Shown one piece after another: positions 26,276 to 35,589 of a stretch of DNA of 64,000 nt. This stretch comes from Luteolibacter sp. Y139 (GTDB lineage: Bacteria; Verrucomicrobiota; Verrucomicrobiia; Verrucomicrobiales; Akkermansiaceae). The notes beneath the pieces were generated by a model that was not told where the DNA came from, ran no database searches, and was given only the letters and a program-made list of their open reading frames with translations. The translations under genes were made by a program, and so were the position numbers. The first letter of the stretch is position 1. Every line of letters starts with the position of its first letter. The stretch is from positions 558,001 through 622,000 of the forward strand of contig NZ_JBBUKT010000003.1 in the NCBI RefSeq assembly GCF_038066715.1, in the 5' to 3' direction.

Positions 26276-26461
26276 ACCAGACCGTAAAAGTTACTCAGCT
26301 TCAAGGAATGGCGTGGGACGAAAGCGTCTCCTTTCGAGGCCCTGATTCCCTGCCTTTGGCATCGACGCGAGGCATGCAAAGTGCTTTCTTTCCGCCGGTC
26401 TCTCCCCCCACGTCGAGCGCGGTTCCCCCGAATGGCAATCCTCCGCGCCCGGTAGATTGCC

Positions 26462-28378
26462 ATGGACACTCCCCACATTTCCGGACCGGTTCCCGCCGGC
26501 CGATCCCGTTCACTACGGCTCCGCGGCACTTCCGCGCAACGCCCGTCGGTGATGATCGCGATGACTCTGGCCGCGACGACTGGCTTGGCCCCTGCGACCG
26601 ACTACTTCGTCACGACCCAGTACGGTTTCGAGACGTGGCTCGACTCGCTCAACCTGGAACCCGGTGACCGGATCCTTCTCCGCGGCGGCACCACCTTCAC
26701 CGGCACGCTGAACCTGGAGTGGTGGGATTCGGGGGACGATGCCGCGGGAAACCTCGTCGCGCCGATCGTCATCTCCAGCTACGGACCCGGACGCGCGACG
26801 ATTGCGGCCGGCGATGGACCGGCGATCTCCGCCAAAAACAACGGCGGCATCGAGATCAGCAACTTGAATCTCGTCGGCTCGGGCGTGGCTCCGGATGGCA
26901 CCACGACGAACACCGCAAGTGGCATCTCGTTCTACAATGATTCACCGGGCGATCTGAAATTCGGCCACATCCGCATCAGCGACGTGGAAGTCAGCGGCTT
27001 CGGTGAGCGCGGGATCGCCATCGGGGGCTACAATGGACACGCCGGTTATGACGACGTGGAAATCTCCGGCGTCGTCGCCCACGACAATCTCCAGGACGGC
27101 ATCGAGACCTACGGCGCCAACGGATCCAATCACGCGCTGACCAACGTCCGGATCCGGCATTGCGTGGCCTACCATCAATACGGCGACCCTGACAGCAACA
27201 CGAACTCGGGCAACGGGATCGTGTTGGGCGGCGTCACCGGCGGTCTGATCGAACACTGCGTGGCCTACGAAAACGGAGCGAATTGCGAGACTTCCAACGG
27301 TCCGGTCGGCATCTGGACCTACGATTCCTCCAGCATCGTCATCCAGTGCAACGAGTCCCATCACAACCTGACCGCGGGCGGCGATGGGGGCGGCTTCGAC
27401 TTCGACCTGAAGGTCAGCGACTCGGTGATGCAGTACAACTACAGCCACGACAATGCAGGCGCGGGCCTTCTCATCTACGGGACGAGTGGCCAGAACGGCA
27501 ATGACCGCAACATCGTGCGCTACAACATTTCCGAGGACGACGGCCGCGATCCCGGATCGCCTGCCGCGAGCGGGATCAATGTCTCTAACAACGTGGACGA
27601 CCTCGCGATCTACGGAAACACCGTGATCATGAGCGCGCCTCCGGGCAGCACCTCCATTCCCGCGATCAAGGTGGTGGCCACCGCTTCCCAGCCCGACGAC
27701 ATCATCGTCGCGAACAACATTTTCGTCACTTCCGGTGGCACGCGCCTGGTGAACGTCGATTCCAATGGCGACGTCACCTTTGCCGGCAACAACTACTGGT
27801 CGAGCGGCGACAATTTCGTGATCCGCGACGACGGCAGCAACTTCGGCTCGCTCAGCTCGTGGCGCAATTCGAAGGGGCAGGAGCGCCTGAACAACCAGTC
27901 CACCGGCTTCAGCGTGGATCCGCTGTTCCAGGTCCCCCAGGGCGTCACCGTGAAGTCGCTGGTGCCGAGCCCGTTGGCCGGGCTCAAGGCTTTCAAGCTA
28001 CAAGCGGGATCGCCCCTGATCAATCACGGGCTCGACCTGAAAGCGAAGTTCAATCTGGATCCGGGCCCGCGCGACTTCTTCGCCGCACCGATCGTGCAGG
28101 GAAGCGCGCTTGAAATCGGCGCCCACGAGTTCGCCTCCACCGCGCCGGTGATCCTTGGCTGCGCCTACCATGCCGGAGCGTCGCCTTCATTCACCATCCG
28201 CTATCAATCGGAGATCGGAGAATCCTTCGGCGTCCGCCGCTCACCCGGCTTGGCGGGTGAGCCGGCCCTCGACTGGACGGCCCTTTCCCCGACGGAAAGC
28301 GGGAATGGAGAGGTGATGGAGTATGTGGATACGCCACCGTCGGCGGATGCCCATTTCTACGTGCTGAAACGCGAGTAA
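26462..28378 (+). CDS. Secreted right-handed parallel beta-helix protein
   Basis: 638 aa. An Arg-rich N-terminus and a hydrophobic segment (VMIAMTLAATTGLAPA) precede the mature YFVTTQYGFETW; a start at 26552 would give a shorter signal. Residues about 70-480 show the short Asn/Gly/Asp-rich coils of a right-handed parallel beta-helix (GIEISNLNLVGSG, VEISGVVAHDNLQDGIETYG, VMQYNYSHDNAGAGLLIYG), as in polysaccharide lyases and C5-epimerases. The C-terminal roughly 80 residues form a beta tail (FTIRYQSEIGESFGVRRSPGL ending FYVLKRE) of the kind that closes many Verrucomicrobial exoenzymes. Next to a rhamnogalacturonan lyase, a pectin-degrading role is likely but not proven. Confidence 0.8.
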   Translation: MDTPHISGPVPAGRSRSLRLRGTSAQRPSVMIAMTLAATTGLAPATDYFVTTQYGFETWLDSLNLEPGDRILLRGGTTFTGTLNLEWWDSGDDAAGNLVAPIVISSYGPGRATIAAGDGPAISAKNNGGIEISNLNLVGSGVAPDGTTTNTASGISFYNDSPGDLKFGHIRISDVEVSGFGERGIAIGGYNGHAGYDDVEISGVVAHDNLQDGIETYGANGSNHALTNVRIRHCVAYHQYGDPDSNTNSGNGIVLGGVTGGLIEHCVAYENGANCETSNGPVGIWTYDSSSIVIQCNESHHNLTAGGDGGGFDFDLKVSDSVMQYNYSHDNAGAGLLIYGTSGQNGNDRNIVRYNISEDDGRDPGSPAASGINVSNNVDDLAIYGNTVIMSAPPGSTSIPAIKVVATASQPDDIIVANNIFVTSGGTRLVNVDSNGDVTFAGNNYWSSGDNFVIRDDGSNFGSLSSWRNSKGQERLNNQSTGFSVDPLFQVPQGVTVKSLVPSPLAGLKAFKLQAGSPLINHGLDLKAKFNLDPGPRDFFAAPIVQGSALEIGAHEFASTAPVILGCAYHAGASPSFTIRYQSEIGESFGVRRSPGLAGEPALDWTALSPTESGNGEVMEYVDTPPSADAHFYVLKRE

Positions 28379-28453
28379 AGCGCGAGTCCATCCCCGGAAT
28401 GGGTGACTGCTTTTCCGGACACAAGCGGAGGCGATCGGGGGTTCAATTCGCAC

Positions 28454-30301
28454 ATGAAATGGCTTTCAACGCTTCGGCGCGCAGCGCTCGGACTCGTCCT
28501 GGGAATGGTGTGTCCCGCGCATGGCCAAGACGCCAAGTCGGAAGCCGTCACGCTGAATGATCGCGGCAAGGAAGTGGTGCTCAAGAACGACAAGGTCGAG
28601 GTGACCCTCAACAAGGGGGCCTCCACCATCACCTCCATCCGCATGGGTGACAATGACATGGTGGCACGCGGCAAGCCGGTCTACTACAGCATGGGCGGCG
28701 GCGCGTCCTATCGCCAGCCGACGGGAGCCGCGTTCCGGATCGTGGAGAGCACGCCGGAGATCGCCCACGTCGCCTTTCTCCAGAAATGGAAGCCGGGTTC
28801 GCCGCAGGCCGTGGATATCGAGGTCCACTACGCGCTGACCCGCGGTGAATCGGGCGTCTATACCTACGCCACCCTGGCGCACCCGAAGGACTATCCGGAC
28901 TCAGGTGTCGGGGAGTGGCGCATGGTCTGGGGCATGCCGGCGAAGAACGACCGCGAGTGGCTGATGGAAAAGATCCGCGTGGATGCTCTGCGTGATTGGG
29001 AGATGCCCTCGCCCGCCGATCTCGCGAAAGCGAAGCCTACCGGCATCAAGGAGATCATCTCGATCACCAGCGGGCCGCGCGCCGGACAGAACGACTGCAA
29101 GTATGACTTCAACCTCGAATACCACTCGGTCGGCTGCTGGGGCCAAGCCAGTGACAAGAACCATGTCGGCGCATGGATCGTGCTCGGTGGCTACGATTTC
29201 TTCAATGACGGGCCGACCAAGCAGGACCTCTCCTCGGCCTCCGGCATCATCCACATCCACTTCGGCCGGAACCACTACGAGGGATCTAGTACCAAACTGA
29301 CGGCCGGCGAGGACTGGCGGAAGATCTACGGACCCTTTCTGCTCTACTGCAACCAAGGCGGCAATGCCGACCAACTCTGGGAGGACGCCCGTCGCAAGGC
29401 CGGCATCGAGCGCAAGAAGTGGCCCTACGCATGGGTGGAGGACAAGGCTCTCTACCCGCCCGCGGCCCAGCGTGGCACGGTCAGCGGCAAGCTCACCCTG
29501 CGCGATCCGCTCAAGCCGAAGCTTACCGCCACCGGTGCGTGGGTTGGCCTTTCACAACCCGATCCCGGCAGCAACTGGCAGAACGAATCCAACCGCTACC
29601 AGTACTGGAGCAAGGTGGCGGATGACGGATCCTTCACTATCCCGCACGTGCGGCCTGGCAACTACACCTTGAACGCCTTCACCGATGGCGTGGTGGAGGA
29701 GTTCGAAAAGAGCAATGTGACCGTGAAGGAGGGCTCGAATCCCACAGGCGACCTGGCGTGGGACGTGAAACACCACGGCAAAAAGATCGAGTGGGAGATT
29801 GGCATTCCCAATCGTCGCGCGACGGAATTCGCCCTCGGGAAGGACTACTTCCATGGCTACGGTTGGGACCGCTTTTCCAAGCTCTACAAGAACCCGCTGG
29901 TCTACACCACCGGCAAGTCCGACCCTGCGAAGGACTGGAACTACGTCCAGGGTGCCTACTCGAAGAACGGCAAGGTGATGCCGTGGCCGTGGGAAATCCA
30001 TTTCGATCTCAACGAAGTGCCCGCCTCAGGTACGGCGACCCTCGTAGTTGCGTGGGCCTCCGCGGAAAGCGCCCGTGTCGATTTCGACCTCAATGGTGAC
30101 AAGATCGCCTCACTCAATCCCACTGGCGGCGGCAATGCGCTGCTGCGCGAGAGCGTTCACGCGAAGTACTCCTACGACTACATCGACATCCCGGTGTCCA
30201 AGCTGCACCGCGGCGCGAACCGGCTGGTCCTGACCCAGACCCGCAACCAAAGCCCGGCCTGCCACGTGATGTACGATTACCTGGCGCTGGAGCTTCCCTA
30301 G
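28454..30301 (+). CDS. Rhamnogalacturonan endolyase, polysaccharide lyase family 4
   Basis: 615 aa from the ATG at 28454; signal peptide to about residue 25 (CPAHGQ). The catalytic beta-sandwich (about 30-330) starts VTLNDRGKEVVLKNDKVEVTLNKG and contains NLEYHSVGCWGQ and HIHFGRNHYEG. The second, FN3-like domain of PL4 (about 345-430; GTVSGKLTLRD, HVRPGNYTLNAFTDG) follows. The third is a CBM-like jelly roll (about 440-610; ALGKDYFHGYGWDRF, YDYIDIPVSKLHRGANRLVL). The three-domain order and length are those of the family, which cleaves the rhamnogalacturonan I backbone of pectin by beta-elimination. The upstream beta-helix gene ends 75 bases away, so they are probably co-expressed. Confidence 0.85.
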   Translation: MKWLSTLRRAALGLVLGMVCPAHGQDAKSEAVTLNDRGKEVVLKNDKVEVTLNKGASTITSIRMGDNDMVARGKPVYYSMGGGASYRQPTGAAFRIVESTPEIAHVAFLQKWKPGSPQAVDIEVHYALTRGESGVYTYATLAHPKDYPDSGVGEWRMVWGMPAKNDREWLMEKIRVDALRDWEMPSPADLAKAKPTGIKEIISITSGPRAGQNDCKYDFNLEYHSVGCWGQASDKNHVGAWIVLGGYDFFNDGPTKQDLSSASGIIHIHFGRNHYEGSSTKLTAGEDWRKIYGPFLLYCNQGGNADQLWEDARRKAGIERKKWPYAWVEDKALYPPAAQRGTVSGKLTLRDPLKPKLTATGAWVGLSQPDPGSNWQNESNRYQYWSKVADDGSFTIPHVRPGNYTLNAFTDGVVEEFEKSNVTVKEGSNPTGDLAWDVKHHGKKIEWEIGIPNRRATEFALGKDYFHGYGWDRFSKLYKNPLVYTTGKSDPAKDWNYVQGAYSKNGKVMPWPWEIHFDLNEVPASGTATLVVAWASAESARVDFDLNGDKIASLNPTGGGNALLRESVHAKYSYDYIDIPVSKLHRGANRLVLTQTRNQSPACHVMYDYLALELP

Positions 30302-30396
30302 TTGACGCCGTACTATCACCGTAAGGTTTTCGACTCGCCGTCCTTCAAGCGGGTGGCTACGACCTTATCTGGCAGATAGCTCAAACTCGCCGCGTC

Positions 30397-33300
30397 ATGA
30401 CACGCTCCCGATTTCATTTCCTGTTTCCCTCAGTCCGGTCTCTCCGATGGATGGTCAGCGGTGGCGTGATCGTTGCCCTCACCGCCTGCAAGGAATCGAA
30501 AAGCGGGGCTTCCAGCGCGTCCGCCCCGGCCACGGAGGAAAAAGCACCCGCAACACCTGCGCCCCCCGCCATCGAACCCCTTGCGCCCGCCGCGCTTGCC
30601 AAGGTCCTCCGCCAAGCCGTGCTGATCCGGACCAAGGACGGAACTGAAATCACCGGCATGCTCTTGCAACCCGGCGGACAAAGCTCCGGGAAAAGGCCGG
30701 AGTATCTCATCGTGGCCGACACACCCACTGATGCCGAGCACATCACCTTCGCCTGTCACAATGATAGCGGCACGATCGTTTCCCTGTCCGCGACCCGTGC
30801 ATTGGTCCTGCCCAATGGACTTCCGGTCTACAGTTTCAGCTCGGCGAGTTTCGTTCTGGCCCCTGCTAAGCCGGAAGACGGAGCAGCCGTCGGTCCCGTC
30901 CAGGCGTGTCGGCTGGCTGGCGAAGGTTCGCTTCCGGATGAGGAACGCAAGCAACTCGAAGAGAAGGTCACTGCCCTCCGTGCGGAGCTTAACGAGCTTC
31001 AAAAACAGCAGAACGATTTCCGGCCGGCGGATCTTGGCTCCCGACCCTCCCGGGAAGACATGGAAGAAAGAAGCCGCCGGATGCGGGAATTTTCCACCAC
31101 GAGGTCAGGCCTGACGACGGAAATAGCGAAGCTGAACCGCAGGCTTACCATGCCGCTTGATGCGATCAAGGTCGCCCAGATCGCGACGCTTGCCACGCCC
31201 GAAGCACCGGCAAAAACCGCATCCGAACTACAGAATACGATATTGGCTGGCAGCGATGGCACGGTTCGCGCGGTTCGTCACGGGGACCAGTGGATTTCCG
31301 CAAAGGAGGTGCTGGACGGCATTTCGGTCACGCCTACCGAGGTGGGGCTCGAAGTCTACGGAAGCGAGAGGGAGGTGAACGTTTCCTGCAAGGTCCAGTG
31401 GAAGCTGCCAATCGGGATCCCGGATTGCGTGATGCTCGCGGCGACCACCTACCAACTGGAATCCGTGCCGGGCAAGGACCTCGCTGACCGCTTGTCAAAA
31501 GTGGCCACGGAGGAGATGTCGCTGTCGAAGGACGTAATGTCCCGATCCATGCGCGCGGAGTGGAATGGAAAGCCCACTTCGCTCTGGATCCGGGTCTTTC
31601 CCAAGGGCCATCCCGAGTCTCCCGTGGTCGACGAGATGATCCTATTGGACTATCCCGGACGATTCGCTGCGAAATGGGGCAAGCCTCCCTCGCCGCTCGT
31701 AAAGCCGGCGAAAGTGCAGGAGGACTCGCCGGCGAATCTGGTGAAGGAGATGGCGAAGATCGATGCGGGCGGAACCGTGCTCGACCTGATCGCTGCCGGG
31801 GATGGCTCGGTTCTGATGGTGAGGACCGACAAGCCGCCTTATTGGAGACCCTTCGATCTCAAGACGGGAAAACCGGGCGATGCCCCATGGAAGGCCGGAC
31901 CTGACACGCTCCTAGCCGCGCAGGCGGGGAAGGTCTATCTGGTCGATCGCAAAACCTCGGCGGTGGAAATCTGGGATCTGGCGTCCGGGCAACGGACGGG
32001 CCTCCAGGTCTTGCAGCTTGAAGGCTCGGTGGTCGCGGTGGCAGCGCCGATGTCGGCGGCGAATGCGCCCCTGCTGGTGGCCACTGACAAGACCGCATCC
32101 TTTGTCGATCCCCAGAACTTTGAAGCCATCCCGAACGGCTTTGACATGCACGAATGCTTCACCAGCGAGCACCTCGATTACCGCCGTCTGGCCGCGGTCG
32201 AGCCCGCTTCCCTTGTCCTCAGAGCCTCGCGTGATGGCGCGCTCTACACCGTGTCGGGAGATCGGAAGGACGAGCCAGAAAGAGAACCCTACACCTACAG
32301 CGTCACGCTCGATCCGTCGGGGCTCACCACTGTTAACAATGCCTCCCAAAGGACCTTGAGCGGCGGTGGACGTCGTCTGTCGGAGTCGCTCGACGATCAT
32401 GGTGGCGGCCAACTTCAGCTCAGGGCACAGCCGAGCGGCCGGCCGTTTCCCGGTTCCCCGGGTTCTATTTCCTTCATGGAGCCGCGTGATCGAAAGGAGA
32501 TCGCGGAACTGCGGAATCCCCCGTTCATTCCGCCGACCCGGCACGCGGATTCCGGACCGCTGCGCAGCGACCGCGCCATGTATCTGGATACGTCGCAGGG
32601 TGTCCTCGTGCTGCCGGAGGAAGATCATCTTCACCTCATCCGCCTCAATTTGCCAAATCAGCCGGCCGCTTTCCCGGAATTCGCTTTCGCAGGCGAGGAG
32701 CTCTCGATCCCGCTGCCGCCGGGGCGCGATCCCAGAGTCACCCTGACCCCCAAGGGCATCGTCGTGATTGGCAAAGGAGTCGCCACCTGGAAGGTGCCCG
32801 ATGACGCCGAAACCCACCAAGTGAGGATCGCCCTCGAGTGGACCGGCGAACTCGGCTCCACCATGACGGACTCGATGGAGTGCCGGATCATCCGGCGGAC
32901 TCCCGGGCCCGCCATCGTCTCGACGGACGGAAAAACCACTCTTCCCCTGAGGCGGGCTGCGGTGATCCCCGGAGATGCAGGTGTCGCTGGCTTCGCAGGT
33001 GCCGGCCAAGTCCTGCTCACCTTGTCCAGCCGGGGTGCGGCGGCATGGAGCATTGCCGATGGAGAGCGATTGTTCTCCGTGGACGGACGAGCGAAAATGC
33101 TCTTCGGCGACTTCGATCAACTCTACCAGCTCGGTCACGACGGCGTATTCAAGTCCTTCGACCTGCGGACCGGCGCGATGCTGAAAAAAACTTCCTTCGG
33201 AAAAGACAGCGGCCTGAAGGGCTTGGCTGGTATCACGACCGGGATGGCCAGCCGCGGCTCGCTGCTGGCGGTCGAGCAGGATGGGGCGCAGCGGTATCTC

Positions 33301-33873
33301 TGCCTGGTGGACCGCAAGACCTTGCAATCGCGGGTACTCCAATTCCCGGAAGACATCCGGCAGAGGTTCTTCAATCCCGACTTCGTTCCCAACATGGACG
33401 GCACCACCGTCTGGACCAATCGAGCCGCGGTGATCCGCGATGGCGACCGGCTCACGGTCAAGCCGTTCGATGATGGCCTGTACAACGGCCGGCCGGACGT
33501 GAGTGGGCGCTACATCGTGGGGAGTGACTCCATTCTCGATATCAAGGCGATTCCGCCGATAAAAACCAAGTTCGCGAGTTTGCCTGGTTTCGTGCCGGGG
33601 ATGAGGACCCAGTTCGATGAATCGGGCCGCTATCTCCTGTTTTTCAATCGCGAAGATTCCCAGGTTTGGGTGTCCGTGCGTGATATCGCCAAGCCGGGGC
33701 AGGAGCTCTGCAAGCTCACCATTCCCGGCTTCGGCGGAGATGAACCGAGTCTGATCAGCAGCTCTAAAAAGCTGATTTGCAAGCTTACCCGCGATGAACA
33801 GGGACTCGGCATCTACGACCTCGATATCCCTGCCATGGTGGCCAAGCTGTCCTCACGTGCGGACAAACCCTGA
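30397..33873 (+). CDS. Large lipoprotein with coiled coil and beta-propeller-like body
   Basis: 1158 aa. The signal ends in the lipobox LTAC (Cys about residue 31), so the protein is anchored in the envelope; a short Ala/Pro-rich linker follows. A predicted coiled coil lies at about 185-230 (LEEKVTALRAELNELQKQQ). Two or more stretches look like WD40/PQQ-type propeller blades (GGTVLDLIAAGDGSVLMV, VLLTLSSRGAAAWSIADGERLFS). Around 760-830 an Ig/cadherin-like strand set (GEELSIPLP, GIVVIGKGVATWKVP) resembles the tail of the next gene's product. Its stop codon overlaps the next start (TGATG), so it is probably translationally coupled to the protease. The function is unknown; a substrate-presenting or scaffold role for the protease is inference. 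Confidence 0.72.
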   Translation: MTRSRFHFLFPSVRSLRWMVSGGVIVALTACKESKSGASSASAPATEEKAPATPAPPAIEPLAPAALAKVLRQAVLIRTKDGTEITGMLLQPGGQSSGKRPEYLIVADTPTDAEHITFACHNDSGTIVSLSATRALVLPNGLPVYSFSSASFVLAPAKPEDGAAVGPVQACRLAGEGSLPDEERKQLEEKVTALRAELNELQKQQNDFRPADLGSRPSREDMEERSRRMREFSTTRSGLTTEIAKLNRRLTMPLDAIKVAQIATLATPEAPAKTASELQNTILAGSDGTVRAVRHGDQWISAKEVLDGISVTPTEVGLEVYGSEREVNVSCKVQWKLPIGIPDCVMLAATTYQLESVPGKDLADRLSKVATEEMSLSKDVMSRSMRAEWNGKPTSLWIRVFPKGHPESPVVDEMILLDYPGRFAAKWGKPPSPLVKPAKVQEDSPANLVKEMAKIDAGGTVLDLIAAGDGSVLMVRTDKPPYWRPFDLKTGKPGDAPWKAGPDTLLAAQAGKVYLVDRKTSAVEIWDLASGQRTGLQVLQLEGSVVAVAAPMSAANAPLLVATDKTASFVDPQNFEAIPNGFDMHECFTSEHLDYRRLAAVEPASLVLRASRDGALYTVSGDRKDEPEREPYTYSVTLDPSGLTTVNNASQRTLSGGGRRLSESLDDHGGGQLQLRAQPSGRPFPGSPGSISFMEPRDRKEIAELRNPPFIPPTRHADSGPLRSDRAMYLDTSQGVLVLPEEDHLHLIRLNLPNQPAAFPEFAFAGEELSIPLPPGRDPRVTLTPKGIVVIGKGVATWKVPDDAETHQVRIALEWTGELGSTMTDSMECRIIRRTPGPAIVSTDGKTTLPLRRAAVIPGDAGVAGFAGAGQVLLTLSSRGAAAWSIADGERLFSVDGRAKMLFGDFDQLYQLGHDGVFKSFDLRTGAMLKKTSFGKDSGLKGLAGITTGMASRGSLLAVEQDGAQRYLCLVDRKTLQSRVLQFPEDIRQRFFNPDFVPNMDGTTVWTNRAAVIRDGDRLTVKPFDDGLYNGRPDVSGRYIVGSDSILDIKAIPPIKTKFASLPGFVPGMRTQFDESGRYLLFFNREDSQVWVSVRDIAKPGQELCKLTIPGFGGDEPSLISSSKKLICKLTRDEQGLGIYDLDIPAMVAKLSSRADKP

Positions 33874-35441
33874 TGCCTCCCCAACTCATCATGAATGCCA
33901 TGAAGATCGCCCGCTGGCTCATCATACCGCTCTTCGCATCGGGCGCGACGGCGCAGGTGAAGGACGCCACGAAGTTGTTCGAGGCGCTGGAACCTTCCGT
34001 GGTGCTGATCAGCGACGAGGAAGGCGGCGGTAGCGGGGTGGTGCTTTCCGCCGATGGGATGATCCTGACCAACGCACACGTGGCAGGAGCAGCGCTGCCA
34101 CTCACCGTCTCGGCGATCGTGGAGGAAGGCGGCAAGACCGTGCTCAAGAGCTTCCCCAATGCCGAACTTCACAAGGTTCACGCGACCAGCGATCTGGCCT
34201 TGTTGAAATTGACCGCACCGGGTTGCCGTTTTCGCCCGGCCAGCTTGTCCAAATCGGAAGACGATACCAAGACGGGCGGCACCTGCTATGCCTTGGGATT
34301 CCCGTTTCTGCCGGGCCAGAACAAGCCCGCGATTACCATCACCAAGGGCATCATCAGTTCCGCCCGGCGGATGGTGGGCGAGCTGCCCTACATTCAGCTC
34401 GATGCCGCCCTCAATCCCGGCAACTCGGGTGGCGCGCTGGTCAATGACAAGGGGATCCTCATCGGCATTCCAACCTTGCGGATCGAAGGAACCGAGCGGA
34501 TCGGCATGGCCACACCGATAGCGGGTCTGAAGATGGATCAATTCGTGGATCCCAAGGATCGCAAGGGAGATCCGCAGGAGGCCAGGCGCCTGTCGAATAT
34601 CGCGTCCGCGCTCACTCTGAGGGACGCGCTCTCGCTGGGCTTCGACGACGAAGCAGCTGCGCTCGCCCTCTACCTGCAGCGGCAGGCGATCGCCTTGGAA
34701 CCGAACAATCCGGAATGGTCGATCGCCATCTCCTCGATGTACCTGCGCTTCGACAAAACCAACCTGGCACGCGCCTATGCGGAACAAGCAGTCAAGCTGG
34801 CTCCCAAGTCGCTCAATGGCCGGCTGGGACTGGCGGAGCTGTTCGATGCACTGAAGGAACCCGAGAAAGCGGCGGCCCAGCGCATGGCAGGGCTTCCCCT
34901 GCTCACGGACTCGACCGAACCAGAACTCCGCAAGAACCTCTTCGAGAAACTGGCGGAGAACTTCCTCGCGACAGGCCAACCGGTGAGGGCGCTTTACATG
35001 TTGTCATGGTCGGGGCTGACGACCCCTGCGGATGCCGGCCCCGCCCAGAGGCTGGCGCTGCAAACGGCGGAACGCTCGGTGCCGCAAGCCCTGCTGCGCG
35101 AGATCATGGACAAGAAGACGGGCCATAGCCTCGAGGACATGGAGGCCATAGTCCGCAGGGCCGCCACCGCCGGACCCGTCACTCCCCTCCCTGTGGAGCC
35201 ACGGGACGACACGGGCAAAAAAACGGGGGCGTCAACCGTGGTCACGGAAGTTCATTTCAAGAATGGCGTCGAAGTCCGCATGGCGGATTCACCGCCGGGA
35301 GTCACCTTCAACCGTGAGAAAGGCACCGTGGAGTGGACGCCGCCGCCCTTCTCGCGGGTTGCGGAAGCCCGCGTGCTATTCGCGCTCAAGAACCCGGATG
35401 GGAACGAGGAACTGGAGGTGGTGGTGCTTCGCCGTAACTAG
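33873..35441 (+). CDS. Secreted trypsin-like (S1C, DegP-type) protease with TPR-like region
   Basis: 522 aa. The first ATG overlaps the previous stop by one base; an ATG at 33891 or 33900 would give a tighter signal peptide. The catalytic triad is H69 (ILTNAHVAG), D107 (TSDLALLKL) and S185 (NPGNSGGALV). There is no PDZ domain. Instead residues about 255-400 contain TPR-like helical repeats (LALYLQRQAIALEPNNPEW, AYAEQAVKLAPKSLNGRLGLAEL). The last 60 residues (GVEVRMADSPPGVTF, GTVEWTPPPF) look like an Ig/cadherin-type strand set found in Planctomycete and Verrucomicrobial exoproteins. It is probably a periplasmic quality-control or processing protease working with the upstream lipoprotein. Confidence 0.82.
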   Translation: MPPQLIMNAMKIARWLIIPLFASGATAQVKDATKLFEALEPSVVLISDEEGGGSGVVLSADGMILTNAHVAGAALPLTVSAIVEEGGKTVLKSFPNAELHKVHATSDLALLKLTAPGCRFRPASLSKSEDDTKTGGTCYALGFPFLPGQNKPAITITKGIISSARRMVGELPYIQLDAALNPGNSGGALVNDKGILIGIPTLRIEGTERIGMATPIAGLKMDQFVDPKDRKGDPQEARRLSNIASALTLRDALSLGFDDEAAALALYLQRQAIALEPNNPEWSIAISSMYLRFDKTNLARAYAEQAVKLAPKSLNGRLGLAELFDALKEPEKAAAQRMAGLPLLTDSTEPELRKNLFEKLAENFLATGQPVRALYMLSWSGLTTPADAGPAQRLALQTAERSVPQALLREIMDKKTGHSLEDMEAIVRRAATAGPVTPLPVEPRDDTGKKTGASTVVTEVHFKNGVEVRMADSPPGVTFNREKGTVEWTPPPFSRVAEARVLFALKNPDGNEELEVVVLRRN

Positions 35442-35589
35442 TTGCCGCGCGCACAAGGACCGCGATCAAGGCGCCGCCTTCCAGGTGACGCCTGACTGAC
35501 GTAACGGACCTTTCCGATGAGGCTCCGAAACGTGACGAAGCTCAGTCAACCGGAGGCCGGGCTTGCACCACCGCACCGGATGGCGCTGC

